A stretch of DNA of 12,017 nt from contig DIEU01000059.1 of NCBI GenBank assembly GCA_002418775.1, positions 1-12,017 of the forward strand, in the 5' to 3' direction. The notes beneath the pieces are model-generated. The model was not told the origin of the DNA, searched no databases, and worked only from the letters and a program-made list of their open reading frames with translations. The position numbers and the translations under genes were made by a program. Within the stretch, counting starts at the first letter, position 1; each line of letters opens with the position of its first letter. This stretch comes from Firmicutes bacterium UBA5766. Lineage in GTDB: Bacteria; Bacillota; Desulfotomaculia; Desulfotomaculales; Nap2-2B. Shown in pieces: positions 5,611 through 11,965 of this stretch.

Positions 5611-5655
5611 AAGGAGGTCAAACGGGTAGCAGGAACTTTGATCATTAAGGCGAAT
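5611..5655 (+). other. Orphan Shine-Dalgarno with a short codon run
   Basis: AAGGAGGTC (5611-5619) is a near-ideal ribosome-binding site but no gene starts after it. Eleven codons from GTA (5626) read VAGTLIIKANY before TAA, with no standard start at proper spacing. The VAGTL opening resembles the (M)ASTL start of the RRM protein just upstream, so this may be a broken duplicate start region. It could equally be chance or an RNA-level element. Confidence 0.2.
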
Positions 5656-5675
5656 TATTAATAATAAGTAATTAT

Positions 5676-5699
5676 AGAAGGATTTTTAGAAGGATTTTT
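5676..5699. repeat. Perfect 12-bp tandem direct repeat (AGAAGGATTTTT x2)
   Basis: AGAAGGATTTTT occurs at 5676-5687 and again at 5688-5699 without mismatch, just before the rsfS ribosome-binding site. Its length equals that of the unrelated tandem repeat upstream of the RRM gene. The AGAAGG cores could act as weak stand-by ribosome-binding sites. Confidence 0.85.
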
Positions 5700-5719
5700 T
5701 CGATAAGGGGGGAATATTT

Positions 5720-6076
5720 TTGACGTTAGATCCGGGTGTGTTGGCGGAAACTGCCGTACGCGCTGCTAGATCTAAGAAAGCCTATGATATTGTCGTCCTG
5801 GATATAAGCGCTTCTTCTATTATGGCGGATAACTTTCTAATCTGTACCGGAAAATCGACAATTCAAGTTAAAAGTATTGCCGAGGGGATTATTGAAGAGA
5901 TTAAAAAGGAAGCAGGGCTCATTCCCCGATTGGAAGGTTGGCGTCAGGCCAGGTGGATTTTGATAGATTATGGAAGCCTGATTGTTCATGTTTTTCTGGA
6001 GGAAGACAGAAAGTTTTATAATCTTGAACGGCTATGGGGCGACGCAGGCAAACTTGGCCTGGTTAGAAACGAATGA
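5720..6076 (+). CDS. rsfS: Ribosomal silencing factor RsfS (YbeB/DUF143)
   Basis: RsfS binds ribosomal protein L14 on the large subunit and blocks joining of the subunits, shutting down translation when nutrients are short. The 118-residue protein contains the family motifs VLDISASSIMADNFLICTG near the middle, EGWRQARWILIDYGSLIVHVF and the closing REFY-like RKFYNLERLWGDA, at the usual length. The start is TTG at 5720 after a purine-rich AAGGGGGGAA run. It often follows nadD and yqeK; here the RRM gene intervenes. Together with rplU, rpmA and obg it makes four 50S-related genes in this window. No clear terminator follows, but a strong new promoter lies before secG. Confidence 0.95.
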   Translation: MTLDPGVLAETAVRAARSKKAYDIVVLDISASSIMADNFLICTGKSTIQVKSIAEGIIEEIKKEAGLIPRLEGWRQARWILIDYGSLIVHVFLEEDRKFYNLERLWGDAGKLGLVRNE

Positions 6077-6100
6077 TGTTCTTATGTTATCTTTGATTAA

Positions 6101-6128
6101 TTGTCATTTTTATAAGACATGTTATAAT
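6101..6128 (+). promoter_or_regulatory. Promoter of secG
   Basis: TTGTCA (6101-6106), a 16-bp spacer and a perfect TATAAT (6123-6128) with an upstream TG at 6120-6121 give an extended -10 sigma-A promoter about 50 bp before the secG ATG. A small inverted repeat TGTC/GACA (6102-6105 and 6116-6119) lies in the spacer. No terminator was seen between secG and hppA, so this promoter may also serve hppA. Confidence 0.75.
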
Positions 6129-6180
6129 AAAATGTGTTATGGCTTTTGAATAAAAATATCCCGGGAGAGGGGGTGGAGAT

Positions 6181-6408
6181 ATGGTAAAAGGCCTGGTAAC
6201 TGTTGTTCATATACTCGTTGCCCTAATATTAATTGCTGTGGTATTGCTGCAGTCAGGGAGGAGCGCGGGGCTTTCCGGGGCCATTACCGGTGGCGCGGAA
6301 GCCCTTTTTGGTAAGAAAAGGGGCTTGGACGAGTTACTGGGCAAGGTTACGACAGTTGTGGCCGTTATATTCGGGATCACCTCGCTTATGCTAGGTTTCT
6401 GGCAATAG
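6181..6408 (+). CDS. secG: Protein translocase subunit SecG
   Basis: SecG is the small third subunit of the SecYEG channel and assists protein export through the cytoplasmic membrane. The 75-residue protein has two hydrophobic segments (about 3-23 and 52-73). Between them is the conserved cytoplasmic loop with LLQSGRSAGLSGAITGGAEALFG (residues 22-44) followed by a basic KKRG, the standard SecG layout and length. The ATG at 6181 follows a strong purine-rich ribosome-binding site (GGGGGTGGAG). The gene has its own extended -10 promoter. It is often followed by rnr and smpB in Firmicutes; here hppA follows instead after 175 bp. Confidence 0.93.
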   Translation: MVKGLVTVVHILVALILIAVVLLQSGRSAGLSGAITGGAEALFGKKRGLDELLGKVTTVVAVIFGITSLMLGFWQ

Positions 6409-6463
6409 GCAGGTGGGAGAATAAGTTTTCAAAAGGCCTCTATAAAGTAATTAATCAGTTCCT

Positions 6464-6577
6464 TCCCATTGTATCCTTTTACTCACAGGGATAAGGGACA
6501 AATCTGATGCAGAAAGGAGCTTTGAAAAGCCTGGTCAGAGGCGCCTGATCTTGGATCGGGTTTAAAAAACCAGGTGA
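6464..6577 (+). promoter_or_regulatory. Structured leader of hppA with alternative helices at the ribosome-binding site
   Basis: The spacer between secG and hppA can form a two-part stem (TCCC 6464-6467 with GGGA 6495-6498, and TATCC 6472-6476 with GGATA 6489-6493). CCTGGT (6530-6535) is exactly complementary to ACCAGG (6569-6574), which contains the start of the hppA ribosome-binding site AGGTGA. The same GGT can instead pair in GGTCAG (6533-6538) with CTGATC (6545-6550). These two pairings exclude each other, as expected of an on/off switch. No known riboswitch class was recognised; the pairings are read by eye and unfolded energies are unknown. Confidence 0.35.
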
Positions 6578-6583
6578 AATACT

Positions 6584-8611
6584 TTGGCTAGTTTAGCATC
6601 TATTTCATGGATGGGTATTATTGCTTCTATAATTGGTATTTTATTTGCAATCTTTCTTATTTCGTGGGTGCTCGGCAGACCGGCAGGTTCCCAGCGGATG
6701 CAGGAAATCTCCGGCGCCATTCAGGAAGGCGCGATGGCTTATTTAAGCCGTCAGTACAGGACTATCGCCATAGTCGGTGTAATTGTGGCCATTTTAATAT
6801 GGGTCGGCCTGGGTATGCAAACGGCAGTTGGATTTATTATAGGAGCTATTTTCTCAGGTTTGTGCGGTTACGTCGGAATGGTCGTCAGCACCCGCGCCAA
6901 CACCCGCGTTGCGGAGGCCGCCAAAAGTGGTATAAGCTATGCGCTGGTTGTTGCATTCAGGGGCGGTTCGGTAACCGGCATGATCTGTGTGAGCCTTGCG
7001 TTACTGGGTATTTCCGGATTGTTCCTTATATTTAATGATCCGGTTTCTTTAGTTGGAATGGGTTTTGGAGGTAGCTTGATCAGTGTGTTCGCCCGTCTTG
7101 GCGGAGGCATTTATACCAAGAGCGCTGACGTTGGCGCCGACCTGGTCGGTAAAGTTGAAGCGGGCATTCCTGAGGACGATCCCCGGAACCCCGCTGTTAT
7201 CGCTGACAACGTGGGAGACAACGTCGGCGACTGCGCCGGTATGGCCGCAGACTTATTTGAAACTTATGCTGTGACTGCAATAGGCGCAATGCTGCTGGGT
7301 CACCTCGTGTTCCCCGACAACCCGATCGCAGTGGCCTTCCCGATCATCCTTGGCGCGGTAGCTATCATTGCCTCGATTATCGGGAGCTTTTTCGTCCGTA
7401 TGGGCAGTAACCAAAATATTATGGGTGCTCTTTACAAAGGGCTCTGGGCTTCAGCTATTCTTGCGCTGATTGGTTTCTGGTTTGTTGTTCCAATTTTTGC
7501 TCCTGCGCCCGGCTATTTCTGGCCTGCTCTGGTAGGGATAGTAATCACCATGCTGATGGTTTATATTACAGACTACTATACTTCTAAAGCCTTCCGTCCG
7601 GTTAAGTCGATTGCCGAAGCCTCACAGTCAGGGCACGGCACGAACATTATTACCGGACTTTCTGTTGCTATGGAGGCAAGTGTAATGCCTGCTATCGTAA
7701 TCGTAATCGGTATTCTAGTATCTTACGGCGTTGGCGCCGGCTTAGGCGCTGGAGAAGGCGGCGGACTGTATGGCATCGCCGTTGCTTCCATGGCCATGCT
7801 TTCCATGACCGGTATTGTGGTGGCTATTGATTCCTACGGCCCGATCACTGACAACGGCGGCGGCATTGCCGAGATGGCCGAGCTACCCCCGGAAATACGC
7901 GCGATTACTGATCCTCTGGACGCAGTAGGCAACACCACCAAGGCTGTAACCAAGGGTTACGCAATCGGTTCCGCAGGCTTGGCGGCAATCGTTCTCTTCG
8001 CCGATTATACACACCAGTTGACATCTTATTTAGGACATGAAGTCGTTTTCTCAATCAATAACCCGATGGTTCTTGCAGGTCTTTTGATCGGCGGCGCCCT
8101 GCCTTTCTTGTTCTCCGCATTTGCAATCGGCGCTGTTGGCCGGGCTGCAGGCGAGGTTGTTGTTGAAGTGCGCCGTCAGTTCCGCGAAATAAAGGGATTG
8201 ATGGAAGGAAAGGCTCGTCCCGAATACGGAAAATGCGTTGATATCGTTACTGCCAGAGCTTTAAAAGAAATGATCGTGCCCGCTCTTATACCTATCCTGG
8301 CGCCGATCATAGTAGGATTTGCCCTTGGCAGAGAAGCCCTTGGCGGAATGCTCTTAGGTACAATTATCACCGGCTTGTTCCTGGCTCTGTTGCAGACCTC
8401 AGGAGGCGGTGCCTGGGATAACGCCAAGAAGGCAATTGAAGATGGTTTGTACGGCGGCAAAGGGTCTATGGCTCACGCTGCGGCGGTAACCGGCGACACG
8501 GTGGGCGATCCCTTGAAGGATACGGCAGGCCCGGCGATCAACCCGATGATTAAGGTTGTCAATATCGTTGCTTTGCTGATCGTACCTTTGATTTACAACA
8601 TATCCCGTTAG
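6584..8611 (+). CDS. hppA: K+-independent H+-translocating membrane pyrophosphatase
   Basis: An integral membrane pyrophosphatase that hydrolyses PPi and pumps H+ across the cytoplasmic membrane, saving energy from biosynthetic PPi. The 675-residue protein is hydrophobic throughout, consistent with about 16 membrane helices. It carries the substrate-site motif DVGADLVGK (182-190), the following EDDPRNPAVIADNVGDN stretch, and the C-terminal GDTVGDPLKDTAGPAINP motif. The residue that decides potassium dependence is lysine 453 in GNTTKA (Ala in K+-dependent enzymes, Lys in K+-independent ones such as that of Rhodospirillum rubrum), so this is the K+-independent, proton-pumping kind. The start is TTG 6584 after AGGTGA (6572-6577). 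A terminator follows. Such pumps are prominent in syntrophic and sulfate-reducing Firmicutes. Confidence 0.96.
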   Translation: MASLASISWMGIIASIIGILFAIFLISWVLGRPAGSQRMQEISGAIQEGAMAYLSRQYRTIAIVGVIVAILIWVGLGMQTAVGFIIGAIFSGLCGYVGMVVSTRANTRVAEAAKSGISYALVVAFRGGSVTGMICVSLALLGISGLFLIFNDPVSLVGMGFGGSLISVFARLGGGIYTKSADVGADLVGKVEAGIPEDDPRNPAVIADNVGDNVGDCAGMAADLFETYAVTAIGAMLLGHLVFPDNPIAVAFPIILGAVAIIASIIGSFFVRMGSNQNIMGALYKGLWASAILALIGFWFVVPIFAPAPGYFWPALVGIVITMLMVYITDYYTSKAFRPVKSIAEASQSGHGTNIITGLSVAMEASVMPAIVIVIGILVSYGVGAGLGAGEGGGLYGIAVASMAMLSMTGIVVAIDSYGPITDNGGGIAEMAELPPEIRAITDPLDAVGNTTKAVTKGYAIGSAGLAAIVLFADYTHQLTSYLGHEVVFSINNPMVLAGLLIGGALPFLFSAFAIGAVGRAAGEVVVEVRRQFREIKGLMEGKARPEYGKCVDIVTARALKEMIVPALIPILAPIIVGFALGREALGGMLLGTIITGLFLALLQTSGGGAWDNAKKAIEDGLYGGKGSMAHAAAVTGDTVGDPLKDTAGPAINPMIKVVNIVALLIVPLIYNISR

Positions 8612-8636
8612 ACAATTTAAGCTAAACAAAACAGAC

Positions 8637-8667
8637 TAACAGCCGGGGCGACCCGGCTGTTATTTTT
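8637..8667 (+). terminator. Intrinsic terminator after hppA
   Basis: TAACAGCCGGG (8637-8647) and CCCGGCTGTTA (8652-8662) form a perfect 11-bp stem around GCGA, followed by TTTTT (8663-8667). It ends only about 15 bases before the next gene's start, so the thioesterase ribosome-binding site directly abuts it. Some read-through must supply the thioesterase, or it has a promoter that was not recognised. Confidence 0.92.
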
Positions 8668-8681
8668 ATAGGGGTGAAGAA

Positions 8682-9080
8682 ATGGAGGACCAGAGAAATA
8701 ATTTATGCTTTGCCTGCAGTCCTTTTAATCCAATTGGCTTTCACCTGGAATTCGAATTACAGGACAATGTTTGCCGGGCTTTTTTTACGGCTGGTGAAAA
8801 TCACCAGGGGTGGAACGGTTTGATGCATGGCGGCTTGATTTCCACGCTTTTGGACGAGGCCATGGGCCAGTTGCTCTGGCGTCAAAATAGAATTGCCGTG
8901 ACGGCGGAAATAAAAATCAGGTTCAGCCTGCCGGTTCCCATAGGCGAGAAACTTCTCGTAGAAGCATGGGAAACGGAGAGCAGCAGAAGACTATACAGAC
9001 TTTTTGCCTCAATTACCTTGCCCAACGGGAAGCAGGCTGCTACCGCCGAAGGCAAGTTCCTCCCCGCGAAATTGCAATAA
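8682..9080 (+). CDS. PaaI-like hotdog-fold thioesterase
   Basis: A 132-residue hotdog-fold protein of the PaaI/YigI type, expected to hydrolyse an acyl- or aryl-CoA thioester. The catalytic-loop signature is HGGLISTLLDEAMG (residues 49-62), in which the HGG turn and Asp58 are the usual key positions. An N-terminal CFACSPFNPIGF (9-20) matches the C-x-x-C-G-x-x-N-P-x-G lead of one PaaI subgroup; here Ser replaces the usual Gly after the second cysteine. The ATG at 8682 follows GGGGTGA (8671-8677). It stands alone between the hppA terminator and ftsE. The substrate cannot be inferred from its neighbours. Confidence 0.85.
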   Translation: MEDQRNNLCFACSPFNPIGFHLEFELQDNVCRAFFTAGENHQGWNGLMHGGLISTLLDEAMGQLLWRQNRIAVTAEIKIRFSLPVPIGEKLLVEAWETESSRRLYRLFASITLPNGKQAATAEGKFLPAKLQ

Positions 9081-9154
9081 TCTGGGTGTTTTAGAAGAGG
9101 ATTTCCGTATCTTACGTCGAATAAAAGTATATCTGTCGTTTAATATGGTTTAAC

Positions 9155-9190
9155 AAACGAACAGCCGGGGGTGTTTATAATGGTTCGTTT
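9155..9190 (+). promoter_or_regulatory. Hairpin enclosing the ftsE ribosome-binding site and start codon
   Basis: AAACGAAC (9155-9162) and GTTCGTTT (9183-9190) are a perfect 8-bp inverted repeat. The 20-base loop holds the Shine-Dalgarno GGGGGTG (9167-9173) and ends with the ATG at 9180-9182. In mRNA the stem would hold the start site in a closed or presented loop, suggesting translational control of ftsE. Confidence 0.45.
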
Positions 9191-9866
9191 ATATAACGTT
9201 ACCAAGATATATAAGAACAATTCCGTAGCCTTAAACAATGTAACTCTCCACATAAAAAAAGGTGATTTTGTTTTTCTTGTCGGCCCGAGCGGAGCAGGCA
9301 AAACTACCCTGGTCAAACTAATCTTTCGGGAAGATTTGCCAACGCGGGGGCAGATTGTCTTCAACGGGAAAAATGTTGTCCGCATGCGCCCGGGGGAAAT
9401 CCCCTTCTACCGCAGAAAAATAGGTATGGTTTTTCAGGACTTTCGACTGCTTCCCCAAAGGACGATTTATGATAATGTTGCCTTTGCATTGCAGGTTACG
9501 GGCACTTCGAATCACTGGATAAAGAAACTGGCGCCGGAAGCGCTGAAAGTAGTTGGTTTGGAAGGGAAAGAAAAAATGCGTCCCGAACAGCTTTCCGGAG
9601 GAGAGCAGCAAAGGGTATGCATAGCCCGTGCAATTGTCAATAACCCTTTGTTATTAATTGCTGATGAACCCACCGGCAATTTGGATCCCGGTACTTCCTG
9701 CGATTTGATGAATCTGTTTCAGGAAATAAACGGCCGCGGAACAACCATAGTAATGGCCACGCATGCCTGGGATATAGTAGATTCAATGAAAAAAAGGGTG
9801 GTTGCCTTATCCGGCGGAAAATTGGTGAGGGACGAGGAGAGCGGGGCTTATGACCATGGGGCGTAG
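9180..9866 (+). CDS. ftsE: Cell-division ATP-binding protein FtsE
   Basis: FtsE is the ATPase of the FtsEX complex, an ABC-type machine that does not transport but switches on a peptidoglycan hydrolase at the division site or sidewall. With the ATG at 9180 the protein has 228 residues, the normal length. It contains Walker A GPSGAGKTT (35-43), the ABC signature LSGGEQQRV (138-146), Walker B LLLIADE (157-163) and the switch histidine in ATHA (His195), all intact. An in-frame GTG at 9171 is possible, but GGGGGTG fits the ATG. ftsX overlaps its 3' end by 17 bases, which indicates translational coupling. Confidence 0.95.
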   Translation: MVRLYNVTKIYKNNSVALNNVTLHIKKGDFVFLVGPSGAGKTTLVKLIFREDLPTRGQIVFNGKNVVRMRPGEIPFYRRKIGMVFQDFRLLPQRTIYDNVAFALQVTGTSNHWIKKLAPEALKVVGLEGKEKMRPEQLSGGEQQRVCIARAIVNNPLLLIADEPTGNLDPGTSCDLMNLFQEINGRGTTIVMATHAWDIVDSMKKRVVALSGGKLVRDEESGAYDHGA

Positions 9867-10740
9867 CGCTATTGGTTATTATTTTAAAGAGACTATTGAT
9901 TCTCTTGTCCGCAATAACTGGCTGTCACTTGCCTCAATAGGCGTGGTGACGGTATCCTTGTTTATCCTTGGATGTTTCCTTCTGGTTGCCATAAATACCA
10001 GCGCAATTATAAACACCCTTGAGTCTATGCTTGAAATAAATGTCTTTCTGGAAAGCAACCTGGACCAGAGTGAGATCAAACACTTAAATGAGCAGCTAAA
10101 ATTTCTGCCGGGAGTCTCTGAAGTAGAGTTTGTTTCCAGGGAAAAGGCTTTGGAAAGTATGCTGACCAGTTTGGGAAGCGAAAAAGATATTACTGATAAT
10201 TTGGATGAAAACCCACTCCCGGACTCATTCAGGTTAAAAACTAAAAATGTCGAATTGGCGCCTCAGATAGCTGCGAACATTTATAAATTCAATGGTGTCA
10301 GCAATGTTATCTACGGCCAGAAGATAGTGGAAAGATTACTTGTCGTAACGCACTGGATAAGGACAACGAGCCTGACAAGTATCATAGTTCTTGGGTTGGC
10401 GGCTGTATTTCTTATTTCCATAACAATTCGCGTTTCAGTTTTTTTCCGCAGAAAAGAGATTGGAATCATGAAATACCTTGGCGCCACCAACTGGTTCATA
10501 CGTTTCCCCTTTTTGCTGGAAGGCCTGGTTTTAGGGTTTTCCGGCGCCCTGCTGGCCTCAATAATCGTATATTTAGGGTATACAATTGTTATTGATAAGA
10601 TAGCCGTTTCAATGCCTTTTCTTCCGGTTGTAGCGCAAATAGACAAACTGGCGCCTGTTTATTTGGGGTTGTTGGTTTTAGGGCTGCTCATCGGTGCGGC
10701 AGGCAGTTCGATCTCAGTGCACAGGTTCTTAAAAGTTTAG
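9850..10740 (+). CDS. ftsX: Cell-division membrane protein FtsX
   Basis: FtsX is the membrane partner of FtsE and passes its ATP-driven movement to an extracellular hydrolase. The 296-residue protein has the family layout: a short cytoplasmic start, TM1 (about 27-49), a large extracellular domain (about 50-170) that binds the hydrolase, and TM2 (173-196). A cytoplasmic RRKEIGIMKYLGAT segment (200-213) couples to FtsE, then come TM3 (219-246) and TM4 (269-289). The start ATG at 9850 lies inside ftsE, with GAGGAG at 9834-9839 as ribosome-binding site. Another ATG at 9856 is possible. The M23 peptidase gene follows 21 bp later and is the likely target of the complex. Confidence 0.94.
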   Translation: MTMGRSAIGYYFKETIDSLVRNNWLSLASIGVVTVSLFILGCFLLVAINTSAIINTLESMLEINVFLESNLDQSEIKHLNEQLKFLPGVSEVEFVSREKALESMLTSLGSEKDITDNLDENPLPDSFRLKTKNVELAPQIAANIYKFNGVSNVIYGQKIVERLLVVTHWIRTTSLTSIIVLGLAAVFLISITIRVSVFFRRKEIGIMKYLGATNWFIRFPFLLEGLVLGFSGALLASIIVYLGYTIVIDKIAVSMPFLPVVAQIDKLAPVYLGLLVLGLLIGAAGSSISVHRFLKV

Positions 10741-10761
10741 CATTATTTATATGGGAGAGTC

Positions 10762-11901
10762 TTGAGCCGAATGTTATCCAGTAAACTTATTAAAAAGCTG
10801 ATTTTGATTCTTGCAATGCTTTTTTTGGCATGTTCTTTTTTGAACCATGTGGAGGCAAAAAGCCTTGAAGAAAAGCTGAAAGAGACTAAAGACAAGCTTT
10901 TTGTCAAAAAGCAGGAGGTAAATCAGGAAAAGAAAGCAGTTAACAGCTACGTAAACCGTTTATCTTCGATAAACAAGACAATTAATGATAAAGAAAAACA
11001 AATCTCAGATTTAAACACATCTTTATTTGTTGCCACAGCCGATTTGGCAAAAGTCGAAAAAGAATTAAAGAAAGCCGAAGAAAGCCTGGTCAGGAGCAAA
11101 TCCCAGCTAAGCGACAGGCTGTATAATATTTATCTTTTTGGCCGGATCAGTTATCTGGAAGTATTGTTGGATTCGAAAAGTTTTGGGGATTTTATTGTCC
11201 GGTATGAGCTGCTGAAAGCAATTGTAGAGCATGACGCGGAAATATTGAGCAATGTGCGGGATCAAAAAGAGGAAGTGCAAAACAGAAAGTCGGCATTGGA
11301 AGATAAGCGCTTGCGGATAGCTGCCCTTTTGCAGAAACAGGTCGCCGCACAAAATGAGTTAAAGAAAAATCAGCTTGCTCAAAGAAAATTGATTGCTTCA
11401 GCAAAGACGGAATTAAGCCGCCACGAGGATGAAATCGACCGCCTGGAAGCTCAGGAAAGGGAAATAGTTGAAAGGATTGCCCTGCAAAATTCAAACGGAG
11501 AGGCGAAGGGCAGCGGAAGTTTTACCTGGCCTGTTCCCGGATATACAAGCATTTCTTCGGGTTTCGGTAACCGTATACACCCGATTTTACATGTCGTTCG
11601 TTTTCATAACGGAATAGATATTCCCGCTCCGAAAGAAGTAAAAGTTGTGGCCACCCAGGACGGAACAGTAATCAACGTTGGCTATATGAGCGGGTACGGC
11701 AATATTGTCATGCTGGATCACGGCAATGGCGTTACCTCATTGTATGCGCACCTGTCCTCCCAGCTGGTCTCCACAGGCCAGAATGTAAAAAAAGGACAGG
11801 TTATAGCAAAAGTGGGAAGCACAGGAATGTCAACGGGTCCGCATTTACATTTTACGATTATGGTCAAAGGAAAAGCGGTAAATCCTTTATCTTACGTATA
11901 A
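10762..11901 (+). CDS. Secreted coiled-coil M23 (LytM) peptidoglycan endopeptidase, EnvC/NlpD-like
   Basis: A 379-residue exported protein: a signal peptide (basic KLIKK, hydrophobic core, likely cleavage after VEA at 32), a long coiled coil (about 33-245) broken near 121-155, and a C-terminal M23 domain (about 255-379). The zinc-site residues are all present: His282 and Asp286 in HNGID, and His363 in HLHF. The second-shell histidines His330 (YAHLS) and His361 are also present. The enzyme therefore looks active, unlike E. coli EnvC, whose LytM domain is inactive and works through amidases. It probably cuts peptide cross-links under FtsEX control, the coiled coil contacting FtsX. The start may be TTG 10762 or ATG 10771; GGGAGAG at 10753-10759 does not settle it. 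Confidence 0.92.
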   Translation: MSRMLSSKLIKKLILILAMLFLACSFLNHVEAKSLEEKLKETKDKLFVKKQEVNQEKKAVNSYVNRLSSINKTINDKEKQISDLNTSLFVATADLAKVEKELKKAEESLVRSKSQLSDRLYNIYLFGRISYLEVLLDSKSFGDFIVRYELLKAIVEHDAEILSNVRDQKEEVQNRKSALEDKRLRIAALLQKQVAAQNELKKNQLAQRKLIASAKTELSRHEDEIDRLEAQEREIVERIALQNSNGEAKGSGSFTWPVPGYTSISSGFGNRIHPILHVVRFHNGIDIPAPKEVKVVATQDGTVINVGYMSGYGNIVMLDHGNGVTSLYAHLSSQLVSTGQNVKKGQVIAKVGSTGMSTGPHLHFTIMVKGKAVNPLSYV

Positions 11902-11965
11902 GGTATGAATTAAAAACTTATTTTTCAGGATAGACCCACATGCCATGCCGCCAGCGGTAGAATAC

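Noticed and set aside
5265..5645. 126-codon minus-strand frame opposite the RRM gene
   Set aside because: It is antisense to a clear RRM gene and both flanking repeats, with Ser/Thr/Leu-rich sequence typical of a shadow frame.
6522..6548. Eight-codon leader peptide (TTG start) before hppA
   Set aside because: The AAAGGAG at 6513-6519 is only two bases from the TTG, too close for efficient initiation; the region is better explained by RNA pairing.
6607..7035. 142-codon plus-strand frame within hppA
   Set aside because: Alternative frame inside a highly conserved membrane protein gene; the sequence has no plausible family and no start signal.
11937..11960. CATGCCGCC shared with the spo0B-upstream region
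   Set aside because: The match is only nine bases and the surroundings do not align, so it is treated as chance.
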